From: Oligella sp050920755
GTDB lineage: Bacteria; Pseudomonadota; Gammaproteobacteria; Burkholderiales; Burkholderiaceae_B
DNA length: 64,000 nt
NCBI RefSeq assembly: GCF_050920755.1
Contig: NZ_CP158480.1
Span: 682,001-746,000, forward strand
Reading direction: 5' to 3'
The position numbers and the translations under genes are program-made. Positions 53,801-55,792 of the stretch are shown piece after piece (position 1 is the first letter of the stretch; the number at the start of each line of letters is the position of its first letter). The notes beneath the pieces are model-generated. The model worked only from the letters and a program-made list of their open reading frames with translations. It did not search any database and was not told where the DNA came from.

Positions 53801-55772
53801 TCAGGTCGAAGGCCTAGAAGACGGTGCGAGCTGGCAGTACTCAACCGATGGCGGTCAGACGTGGAAAGATGGCGAAGGTGTCAGCTTCGATTTAGGTGAA
53901 GGCACCTATGAAGCGGGTCAGGTGGTTGTACGTCAAACGGACGTTGCCGGTAATACGAGCGCCGAGTTCACGCTGAGTGACAAACTCACGGTGGATACAA
54001 CCGCACCAGCGGAACTGAGCCTGATCGTGACCGATACAGGTGCGTCCGCAAGCGATGGCATTACCAACAACGGCACGCTTCAGGTCGAAGGCCTAGAAGA
54101 CGGTGCGAGCTGGCAGTACTCAACCGATGGCGGTCAGACGTGGAAAGATGGCGAAGGTGTCAGCTTCGATTTAGGTGAAGGCACCTATGAAGCGGGTCAG
54201 GTGGTTGTACGTCAAACGGACGTTGCCGGTAATACGAGCGCCGAGTTCACGCTGAGTGACAAACTCACGGTGGATACAACCGCACCAGCGGAACTGAGCC
54301 TGATCGTGACCGATACAGGTGCGTCCGCAAGCGATGGCATTACCAACAACGGCACGCTTCAGGTCGAAGGCCTAGAAGACGGTGCGAGCTGGCAGTACTC
54401 AACCGATGGCGGTCAGACGTGGAAAGATGGCGAAGGTGTCAGCTTCGATTTAGGTGAAGGCACCTATGAAGCGGGTCAGGTGGTTGTACGTCAAACGGAC
54501 GTTGCCGGTAATACGAGCGCCGAGTTCACGCTGAGTGACAAACTCACGGTGGATACAACCGCACCAGCGGAACTGAGCCTGATCGTGACCGATACAGGTG
54601 CGTCCGCAAGCGATGGCATTACCAACAACGGCACGCTTCAGGTCGAAGGCCTAGAAGACGGTGCGAGCTGGCAGTACTCAACCGATGGCGGTCAGACGTG
54701 GAAAGATGGCGAAGGTGTCAGCTTCGATTTAGGTGAAGGCACCTATGAAGCGGGTCAGGTGGTTGTACGTCAAACGGACGTTGCCGGTAATACGAGCGCC
54801 GAGTTCACGCTGAGTGACAAACTCACGGTGGATACAACCGCACCAGCGGAACTGAGCCTGATCGTGACCGATACAGGTGCGTCCGCAAGCGATGGCATTA
54901 CCAACAACGGCACGCTTCAGGTCGAAGGCCTAGAAGACGGTGCGAGCTGGCAGTACTCAACCGATGGCGGTCAGACGTGGAAAGATGGCGAAGGTGTCAG
55001 CTTCGATTTAGGTGAAGGCACCTATGAAGCGGGTCAGGTGGTTGTACGTCAAACGGACGTTGCCGGTAATACGAGCGCCGAGTTCACGCTGAGTGACAAA
55101 CTCACGGTGGATACAACCGCACCAGCGGAACTGAGCCTGATCGTGACCGATACAGGTGCGTCCGCAAGCGATGGCATTACCAACAACGGCACGCTTCAGG
55201 TCGAAGGCCTAGAAGACGGTGCGAGCTGGCAGTACTCAACCGATGGCGGTCAGACGTGGAAAGATGGCGAAGGTGTCAGCTTCGATTTAGGTGAAGGCAC
55301 CTATGAAGCGGGTCAGGTGGTTGTACGTCAAACGGACGTTGCCGGTAATACGAGCGCCGAGTTCACGCTGAGTGACAAACTCACGGTGGATACAACCGCA
55401 CCAGCGGAACTGAGCCTGATCGTGACCGATACAGGTGCGTCCGCAAGCGATGGCATTACCAACAACGGCACGCTTCAGGTCGAAGGCCTAGAAGACGGTG
55501 CGAGCTGGCAGTACTCAACCGATGGCGGTCAGACGTGGAAAGATGGCGAAGGTGTCAGCTTCGATTTAGGTGAAGGCACCTATGAAGCGGGTCAGGTGGT
55601 TGTACGTCAAACGGACGTTGCCGGTAATACGAGCGCCGAGTTCACGCTGAGTGACAAACTCACGGTGGATACAACCGCACCAGCGGAACTGAGCCTGATC
55701 GTGACCGATACAGGTGCGTCCGCAAGCGATGGCATTACCAACAACGCTCCGGTAATAACTTTATTAATTTAG
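26880..55772 (+). CDS. Giant BapA-like repetitive adhesin, N-terminal and repeat part
   Basis: This is a 9630-codon open frame. Residues 1-130 are a BapA/LapF-type prefix domain (RVKAQPHVNYQLV, KRTGNDLEIFF), then a hydrophobic glycine-rich stretch (about 145-162). A Pro/Asp/Glu/Asn linker of six DPENP-type units follows (173-202). Residues 212-9604 are 101 copies of a 93-residue Ig-like domain (QYSTDGGQTW, VVVRQTDVAGNTS, LTVDTTAPAE). A partial copy follows, then eight out-of-frame residues and a TAG. There is no Sec signal, consistent with type I secretion, but the C-terminal signal lies in the next, shifted frame. The ATG is formed by the IS target copy plus one native G. Its own GAGGAG is now 1.2 kb away, and only a weak GGGATGGG in the IS tip is nearby. 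It presumably mediated surface adhesion or biofilm. No secretion genes are in the window. Confidence 0.85.
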   Translation: MSKIFLIIKGEKHVLETMSFDTNGAQPLRVKAQPHVNYQLVDETTHFAPTEIVTKRTGNDLEIFFDGGSLDDPDLIIENYYDHDGTNLVVGESPNGEIYAYVPESGELEYAISQLAEEVFSAQVLGGKALVTADWLFNPGWLLGLIPLGAAIGLGAGSSSGSDVNDPSNPNPDPENPDPENPDPENPDPDNPDPENPEPENPDSGTKPSPPSLIVTDTGASASDGITNNGTLQVEGLEDGASWQYSTDGGQTWKDGEGVSFDLGEGTYEAGQVVVRQTDVAGNTSAEFTLSDKLTVDTTAPAELSLIVTDTGASASDGITNNGTLQVEGLEDGASWQYSTDGGQTWKDGEGVSFDLGEGTYEAGQVVVRQTDVAGNTSAEFTLSDKLTVDTTAPAELSLIVTDTGASASDGITNNGTLQVEGLEDGASWQYSTDGGQTWKDGEGVSFDLGEGTYEAGQVVVRQTDVAGNTSAEFTLSDKLTVDTTAPAELSLIVTDTGASASDGITNNGTLQVEGLEDGASWQYSTDGGQTWKDGEGVSFDLGEGTYEAGQVVVRQTDVAGNTSAEFTLSDKLTVDTTAPAELSLIVTDTGASASDGITNNGTLQVEGLEDGASWQYSTDGGQTWKDGEGVSFDLGEGTYEAGQVVVRQTDVAGNTSAEFTLSDKLTVDTTAPAELSLIVTDTGASASDGITNNGTLQVEGLEDGASWQYSTDGGQTWKDGEGVSFDLGEGTYEAGQVVVRQTDVAGNTSAEFTLSDKLTVDTTAPAELSLIVTDTGASASDGITNNGTLQVEGLEDGASWQYSTDGGQTWKDGEGVSFDLGEGTYEAGQVVVRQTDVAGNTSAEFTLSDKLTVDTTAPAELSLIVTDTGASASDGITNNGTLQVEGLEDGASWQYSTDGGQTWKDGEGVSFDLGEGTYEAGQVVVRQTDVAGNTSAEFTLSDKLTVDTTAPAELSLIVTDTGASASDGITNNGTLQVEGLEDGASWQYSTDGGQTWKDGEGVSFDLGEGTYEAGQVVVRQTDVAGNTSAEFTLSDKLTVDTTAPAELSLIVTDTGASASDGITNNGTLQVEGLEDGASWQYSTDGGQTWKDGEGVSFDLGEGTYEAGQVVVRQTDVAGNTSAEFTLSDKLTVDTTAPAELSLIVTDTGASASDGITNNGTLQVEGLEDGASWQYSTDGGQTWKDGEGVSFDLGEGTYEAGQVVVRQTDVAGNTSAEFTLSDKLTVDTTAPAELSLIVTDTGASASDGITNNGTLQVEGLEDGASWQYSTDGGQTWKDGEGVSFDLGEGTYEAGQVVVRQTDVAGNTSAEFTLSDKLTVDTTAPAELSLIVTDTGASASDGITNNGTLQVEGLEDGASWQYSTDGGQTWKDGEGVSFDLGEGTYEAGQVVVRQTDVAGNTSAEFTLSDKLTVDTTAPAELSLIVTDTGASASDGITNNGTLQVEGLEDGASWQYSTDGGQTWKDGEGVSFDLGEGTYEAGQVVVRQTDVAGNTSAEFTLSDKLTVDTTAPAELSLIVTDTGASASDGITNNGTLQVEGLEDGASWQYSTDGGQTWKDGEGVSFDLGEGTYEAGQVVVRQTDVAGNTSAEFTLSDKLTVDTTAPAELSLIVTDTGASASDGITNNGTLQVEGLEDGASWQYSTDGGQTWKDGEGVSFDLGEGTYEAGQVVVRQTDVAGNTSAEFTLSDKLTVDTTAPAELSLIVTDTGASASDGITNNGTLQVEGLEDGASWQYSTDGGQTWKDGEGVSFDLGEGTYEAGQVVVRQTDVAGNTSAEFTLSDKLTVDTTAPAELSLIVTDTGASASDGITNNGTLQVEGLEDGASWQYSTDGGQTWKDGEGVSFDLGEGTYEAGQVVVRQTDVAGNTSAEFTLSDKLTVDTTAPAELSLIVTDTGASASDGITNNGTLQVEGLEDGASWQYSTDGGQTWKDGEGVSFDLGEGTYEAGQVVVRQTDVAGNTSAEFTLSDKLTVDTTAPAELSLIVTDTGASASDGITNNGTLQVEGLEDGASWQYSTDGGQTWKDGEGVSFDLGEGTYEAGQVVVRQTDVAGNTSAEFTLSDKLTVDTTAPAELSLIVTDTGASASDGITNNGTLQVEGLEDGASWQYSTDGGQTWKDGEGVSFDLGEGTYEAGQVVVRQTDVAGNTSAEFTLSDKLTVDTTAPAELSLIVTDTGASASDGITNNGTLQVEGLEDGASWQYSTDGGQTWKDGEGVSFDLGEGTYEAGQVVVRQTDVAGNTSAEFTLSDKLTVDTTAPAELSLIVTDTGASASDGITNNGTLQVEGLEDGASWQYSTDGGQTWKDGEGVSFDLGEGTYEAGQVVVRQTDVAGNTSAEFTLSDKLTVDTTAPAELSLIVTDTGASASDGITNNGTLQVEGLEDGASWQYSTDGGQTWKDGEGVSFDLGEGTYEAGQVVVRQTDVAGNTSAEFTLSDKLTVDTTAPAELSLIVTDTGASASDGITNNGTLQVEGLEDGASWQYSTDGGQTWKDGEGVSFDLGEGTYEAGQVVVRQTDVAGNTSAEFTLSDKLTVDTTAPAELSLIVTDTGASASDGITNNGTLQVEGLEDGASWQYSTDGGQTWKDGEGVSFDLGEGTYEAGQVVVRQTDVAGNTSAEFTLSDKLTVDTTAPAELSLIVTDTGASASDGITNNGTLQVEGLEDGASWQYSTDGGQTWKDGEGVSFDLGEGTYEAGQVVVRQTDVAGNTSAEFTLSDKLTVDTTAPAELSLIVTDTGASASDGITNNGTLQVEGLEDGASWQYSTDGGQTWKDGEGVSFDLGEGTYEAGQVVVRQTDVAGNTSAEFTLSDKLTVDTTAPAELSLIVTDTGASASDGITNNGTLQVEGLEDGASWQYSTDGGQTWKDGEGVSFDLGEGTYEAGQVVVRQTDVAGNTSAEFTLSDKLTVDTTAPAELSLIVTDTGASASDGITNNGTLQVEGLEDGASWQYSTDGGQTWKDGEGVSFDLGEGTYEAGQVVVRQTDVAGNTSAEFTLSDKLTVDTTAPAELSLIVTDTGASASDGITNNGTLQVEGLEDGASWQYSTDGGQTWKDGEGVSFDLGEGTYEAGQVVVRQTDVAGNTSAEFTLSDKLTVDTTAPAELSLIVTDTGASASDGITNNGTLQVEGLEDGASWQYSTDGGQTWKDGEGVSFDLGEGTYEAGQVVVRQTDVAGNTSAEFTLSDKLTVDTTAPAELSLIVTDTGASASDGITNNGTLQVEGLEDGASWQYSTDGGQTWKDGEGVSFDLGEGTYEAGQVVVRQTDVAGNTSAEFTLSDKLTVDTTAPAELSLIVTDTGASASDGITNNGTLQVEGLEDGASWQYSTDGGQTWKDGEGVSFDLGEGTYEAGQVVVRQTDVAGNTSAEFTLSDKLTVDTTAPAELSLIVTDTGASASDGITNNGTLQVEGLEDGASWQYSTDGGQTWKDGEGVSFDLGEGTYEAGQVVVRQTDVAGNTSAEFTLSDKLTVDTTAPAELSLIVTDTGASASDGITNNGTLQVEGLEDGASWQYSTDGGQTWKDGEGVSFDLGEGTYEAGQVVVRQTDVAGNTSAEFTLSDKLTVDTTAPAELSLIVTDTGASASDGITNNGTLQVEGLEDGASWQYSTDGGQTWKDGEGVSFDLGEGTYEAGQVVVRQTDVAGNTSAEFTLSDKLTVDTTAPAELSLIVTDTGASASDGITNNGTLQVEGLEDGASWQYSTDGGQTWKDGEGVSFDLGEGTYEAGQVVVRQTDVAGNTSAEFTLSDKLTVDTTAPAELSLIVTDTGASASDGITNNGTLQVEGLEDGASWQYSTDGGQTWKDGEGVSFDLGEGTYEAGQVVVRQTDVAGNTSAEFTLSDKLTVDTTAPAELSLIVTDTGASASDGITNNGTLQVEGLEDGASWQYSTDGGQTWKDGEGVSFDLGEGTYEAGQVVVRQTDVAGNTSAEFTLSDKLTVDTTAPAELSLIVTDTGASASDGITNNGTLQVEGLEDGASWQYSTDGGQTWKDGEGVSFDLGEGTYEAGQVVVRQTDVAGNTSAEFTLSDKLTVDTTAPAELSLIVTDTGASASDGITNNGTLQVEGLEDGASWQYSTDGGQTWKDGEGVSFDLGEGTYEAGQVVVRQTDVAGNTSAEFTLSDKLTVDTTAPAELSLIVTDTGASASDGITNNGTLQVEGLEDGASWQYSTDGGQTWKDGEGVSFDLGEGTYEAGQVVVRQTDVAGNTSAEFTLSDKLTVDTTAPAELSLIVTDTGASASDGITNNGTLQVEGLEDGASWQYSTDGGQTWKDGEGVSFDLGEGTYEAGQVVVRQTDVAGNTSAEFTLSDKLTVDTTAPAELSLIVTDTGASASDGITNNGTLQVEGLEDGASWQYSTDGGQTWKDGEGVSFDLGEGTYEAGQVVVRQTDVAGNTSAEFTLSDKLTVDTTAPAELSLIVTDTGASASDGITNNGTLQVEGLEDGASWQYSTDGGQTWKDGEGVSFDLGEGTYEAGQVVVRQTDVAGNTSAEFTLSDKLTVDTTAPAELSLIVTDTGASASDGITNNGTLQVEGLEDGASWQYSTDGGQTWKDGEGVSFDLGEGTYEAGQVVVRQTDVAGNTSAEFTLSDKLTVDTTAPAELSLIVTDTGASASDGITNNGTLQVEGLEDGASWQYSTDGGQTWKDGEGVSFDLGEGTYEAGQVVVRQTDVAGNTSAEFTLSDKLTVDTTAPAELSLIVTDTGASASDGITNNGTLQVEGLEDGASWQYSTDGGQTWKDGEGVSFDLGEGTYEAGQVVVRQTDVAGNTSAEFTLSDKLTVDTTAPAELSLIVTDTGASASDGITNNGTLQVEGLEDGASWQYSTDGGQTWKDGEGVSFDLGEGTYEAGQVVVRQTDVAGNTSAEFTLSDKLTVDTTAPAELSLIVTDTGASASDGITNNGTLQVEGLEDGASWQYSTDGGQTWKDGEGVSFDLGEGTYEAGQVVVRQTDVAGNTSAEFTLSDKLTVDTTAPAELSLIVTDTGASASDGITNNGTLQVEGLEDGASWQYSTDGGQTWKDGEGVSFDLGEGTYEAGQVVVRQTDVAGNTSAEFTLSDKLTVDTTAPAELSLIVTDTGASASDGITNNGTLQVEGLEDGASWQYSTDGGQTWKDGEGVSFDLGEGTYEAGQVVVRQTDVAGNTSAEFTLSDKLTVDTTAPAELSLIVTDTGASASDGITNNGTLQVEGLEDGASWQYSTDGGQTWKDGEGVSFDLGEGTYEAGQVVVRQTDVAGNTSAEFTLSDKLTVDTTAPAELSLIVTDTGASASDGITNNGTLQVEGLEDGASWQYSTDGGQTWKDGEGVSFDLGEGTYEAGQVVVRQTDVAGNTSAEFTLSDKLTVDTTAPAELSLIVTDTGASASDGITNNGTLQVEGLEDGASWQYSTDGGQTWKDGEGVSFDLGEGTYEAGQVVVRQTDVAGNTSAEFTLSDKLTVDTTAPAELSLIVTDTGASASDGITNNGTLQVEGLEDGASWQYSTDGGQTWKDGEGVSFDLGEGTYEAGQVVVRQTDVAGNTSAEFTLSDKLTVDTTAPAELSLIVTDTGASASDGITNNGTLQVEGLEDGASWQYSTDGGQTWKDGEGVSFDLGEGTYEAGQVVVRQTDVAGNTSAEFTLSDKLTVDTTAPAELSLIVTDTGASASDGITNNGTLQVEGLEDGASWQYSTDGGQTWKDGEGVSFDLGEGTYEAGQVVVRQTDVAGNTSAEFTLSDKLTVDTTAPAELSLIVTDTGASASDGITNNGTLQVEGLEDGASWQYSTDGGQTWKDGEGVSFDLGEGTYEAGQVVVRQTDVAGNTSAEFTLSDKLTVDTTAPAELSLIVTDTGASASDGITNNGTLQVEGLEDGASWQYSTDGGQTWKDGEGVSFDLGEGTYEAGQVVVRQTDVAGNTSAEFTLSDKLTVDTTAPAELSLIVTDTGASASDGITNNGTLQVEGLEDGASWQYSTDGGQTWKDGEGVSFDLGEGTYEAGQVVVRQTDVAGNTSAEFTLSDKLTVDTTAPAELSLIVTDTGASASDGITNNGTLQVEGLEDGASWQYSTDGGQTWKDGEGVSFDLGEGTYEAGQVVVRQTDVAGNTSAEFTLSDKLTVDTTAPAELSLIVTDTGASASDGITNNGTLQVEGLEDGASWQYSTDGGQTWKDGEGVSFDLGEGTYEAGQVVVRQTDVAGNTSAEFTLSDKLTVDTTAPAELSLIVTDTGASASDGITNNGTLQVEGLEDGASWQYSTDGGQTWKDGEGVSFDLGEGTYEAGQVVVRQTDVAGNTSAEFTLSDKLTVDTTAPAELSLIVTDTGASASDGITNNGTLQVEGLEDGASWQYSTDGGQTWKDGEGVSFDLGEGTYEAGQVVVRQTDVAGNTSAEFTLSDKLTVDTTAPAELSLIVTDTGASASDGITNNGTLQVEGLEDGASWQYSTDGGQTWKDGEGVSFDLGEGTYEAGQVVVRQTDVAGNTSAEFTLSDKLTVDTTAPAELSLIVTDTGASASDGITNNGTLQVEGLEDGASWQYSTDGGQTWKDGEGVSFDLGEGTYEAGQVVVRQTDVAGNTSAEFTLSDKLTVDTTAPAELSLIVTDTGASASDGITNNGTLQVEGLEDGASWQYSTDGGQTWKDGEGVSFDLGEGTYEAGQVVVRQTDVAGNTSAEFTLSDKLTVDTTAPAELSLIVTDTGASASDGITNNGTLQVEGLEDGASWQYSTDGGQTWKDGEGVSFDLGEGTYEAGQVVVRQTDVAGNTSAEFTLSDKLTVDTTAPAELSLIVTDTGASASDGITNNGTLQVEGLEDGASWQYSTDGGQTWKDGEGVSFDLGEGTYEAGQVVVRQTDVAGNTSAEFTLSDKLTVDTTAPAELSLIVTDTGASASDGITNNGTLQVEGLEDGASWQYSTDGGQTWKDGEGVSFDLGEGTYEAGQVVVRQTDVAGNTSAEFTLSDKLTVDTTAPAELSLIVTDTGASASDGITNNGTLQVEGLEDGASWQYSTDGGQTWKDGEGVSFDLGEGTYEAGQVVVRQTDVAGNTSAEFTLSDKLTVDTTAPAELSLIVTDTGASASDGITNNGTLQVEGLEDGASWQYSTDGGQTWKDGEGVSFDLGEGTYEAGQVVVRQTDVAGNTSAEFTLSDKLTVDTTAPAELSLIVTDTGASASDGITNNGTLQVEGLEDGASWQYSTDGGQTWKDGEGVSFDLGEGTYEAGQVVVRQTDVAGNTSAEFTLSDKLTVDTTAPAELSLIVTDTGASASDGITNNGTLQVEGLEDGASWQYSTDGGQTWKDGEGVSFDLGEGTYEAGQVVVRQTDVAGNTSAEFTLSDKLTVDTTAPAELSLIVTDTGASASDGITNNGTLQVEGLEDGASWQYSTDGGQTWKDGEGVSFDLGEGTYEAGQVVVRQTDVAGNTSAEFTLSDKLTVDTTAPAELSLIVTDTGASASDGITNNGTLQVEGLEDGASWQYSTDGGQTWKDGEGVSFDLGEGTYEAGQVVVRQTDVAGNTSAEFTLSDKLTVDTTAPAELSLIVTDTGASASDGITNNGTLQVEGLEDGASWQYSTDGGQTWKDGEGVSFDLGEGTYEAGQVVVRQTDVAGNTSAEFTLSDKLTVDTTAPAELSLIVTDTGASASDGITNNGTLQVEGLEDGASWQYSTDGGQTWKDGEGVSFDLGEGTYEAGQVVVRQTDVAGNTSAEFTLSDKLTVDTTAPAELSLIVTDTGASASDGITNNGTLQVEGLEDGASWQYSTDGGQTWKDGEGVSFDLGEGTYEAGQVVVRQTDVAGNTSAEFTLSDKLTVDTTAPAELSLIVTDTGASASDGITNNGTLQVEGLEDGASWQYSTDGGQTWKDGEGVSFDLGEGTYEAGQVVVRQTDVAGNTSAEFTLSDKLTVDTTAPAELSLIVTDTGASASDGITNNGTLQVEGLEDGASWQYSTDGGQTWKDGEGVSFDLGEGTYEAGQVVVRQTDVAGNTSAEFTLSDKLTVDTTAPAELSLIVTDTGASASDGITNNGTLQVEGLEDGASWQYSTDGGQTWKDGEGVSFDLGEGTYEAGQVVVRQTDVAGNTSAEFTLSDKLTVDTTAPAELSLIVTDTGASASDGITNNGTLQVEGLEDGASWQYSTDGGQTWKDGEGVSFDLGEGTYEAGQVVVRQTDVAGNTSAEFTLSDKLTVDTTAPAELSLIVTDTGASASDGITNNGTLQVEGLEDGASWQYSTDGGQTWKDGEGVSFDLGEGTYEAGQVVVRQTDVAGNTSAEFTLSDKLTVDTTAPAELSLIVTDTGASASDGITNNGTLQVEGLEDGASWQYSTDGGQTWKDGEGVSFDLGEGTYEAGQVVVRQTDVAGNTSAEFTLSDKLTVDTTAPAELSLIVTDTGASASDGITNNGTLQVEGLEDGASWQYSTDGGQTWKDGEGVSFDLGEGTYEAGQVVVRQTDVAGNTSAEFTLSDKLTVDTTAPAELSLIVTDTGASASDGITNNGTLQVEGLEDGASWQYSTDGGQTWKDGEGVSFDLGEGTYEAGQVVVRQTDVAGNTSAEFTLSDKLTVDTTAPAELSLIVTDTGASASDGITNNGTLQVEGLEDGASWQYSTDGGQTWKDGEGVSFDLGEGTYEAGQVVVRQTDVAGNTSAEFTLSDKLTVDTTAPAELSLIVTDTGASASDGITNNGTLQVEGLEDGASWQYSTDGGQTWKDGEGVSFDLGEGTYEAGQVVVRQTDVAGNTSAEFTLSDKLTVDTTAPAELSLIVTDTGASASDGITNNGTLQVEGLEDGASWQYSTDGGQTWKDGEGVSFDLGEGTYEAGQVVVRQTDVAGNTSAEFTLSDKLTVDTTAPAELSLIVTDTGASASDGITNNGTLQVEGLEDGASWQYSTDGGQTWKDGEGVSFDLGEGTYEAGQVVVRQTDVAGNTSAEFTLSDKLTVDTTAPAELSLIVTDTGASASDGITNNGTLQVEGLEDGASWQYSTDGGQTWKDGEGVSFDLGEGTYEAGQVVVRQTDVAGNTSAEFTLSDKLTVDTTAPAELSLIVTDTGASASDGITNNGTLQVEGLEDGASWQYSTDGGQTWKDGEGVSFDLGEGTYEAGQVVVRQTDVAGNTSAEFTLSDKLTVDTTAPAELSLIVTDTGASASDGITNNGTLQVEGLEDGASWQYSTDGGQTWKDGEGVSFDLGEGTYEAGQVVVRQTDVAGNTSAEFTLSDKLTVDTTAPAELSLIVTDTGASASDGITNNGTLQVEGLEDGASWQYSTDGGQTWKDGEGVSFDLGEGTYEAGQVVVRQTDVAGNTSAEFTLSDKLTVDTTAPAELSLIVTDTGASASDGITNNGTLQVEGLEDGASWQYSTDGGQTWKDGEGVSFDLGEGTYEAGQVVVRQTDVAGNTSAEFTLSDKLTVDTTAPAELSLIVTDTGASASDGITNNGTLQVEGLEDGASWQYSTDGGQTWKDGEGVSFDLGEGTYEAGQVVVRQTDVAGNTSAEFTLSDKLTVDTTAPAELSLIVTDTGASASDGITNNGTLQVEGLEDGASWQYSTDGGQTWKDGEGVSFDLGEGTYEAGQVVVRQTDVAGNTSAEFTLSDKLTVDTTAPAELSLIVTDTGASASDGITNNGTLQVEGLEDGASWQYSTDGGQTWKDGEGVSFDLGEGTYEAGQVVVRQTDVAGNTSAEFTLSDKLTVDTTAPAELSLIVTDTGASASDGITNNAPVITLLI
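27396..27485 (+). repeat. 15-bp repeats coding a DPENP linker
   Basis: Six 15-bp units encode D/E-P-E/D-N-P five times over and once more with E at the first position. They vary at third positions (GATCCCGAAAATCCA and variants), unlike the invariant 279-bp repeats that follow. They form a stiff, acidic, extended linker between the prefix domain and the Ig-like array. Confidence 0.85.
27513..55745 (+). repeat. 101 identical 279-bp tandem repeats plus a 54-bp partial copy
   Basis: The unit beginning AGCCTGATCGTGACCGATAC recurs every 279 bases from 27513. The start of the last, partial unit at 55692 is exactly 101 periods later. Every copy I compared by eye, including the first and those a multiple of 20 units apart, was identical, also at synonymous sites. 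The unit codes 93 residues in one frame with no stop. By my count it is about 57% G+C (158 of 279), clearly richer than the flanking genes. This points to recent expansion or continual homogenisation by recombination. Confidence 0.97.
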
Positions 55773-55792
55773 CGGATAAGAACAATGCCCTA

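Noticed and set aside
27513..55745. Could the regular array be a CRISPR or other non-coding repeat?
   Set aside because: There are no unique spacers between units, the period is 279 bases with no variable part, and one long coding frame runs through every copy.
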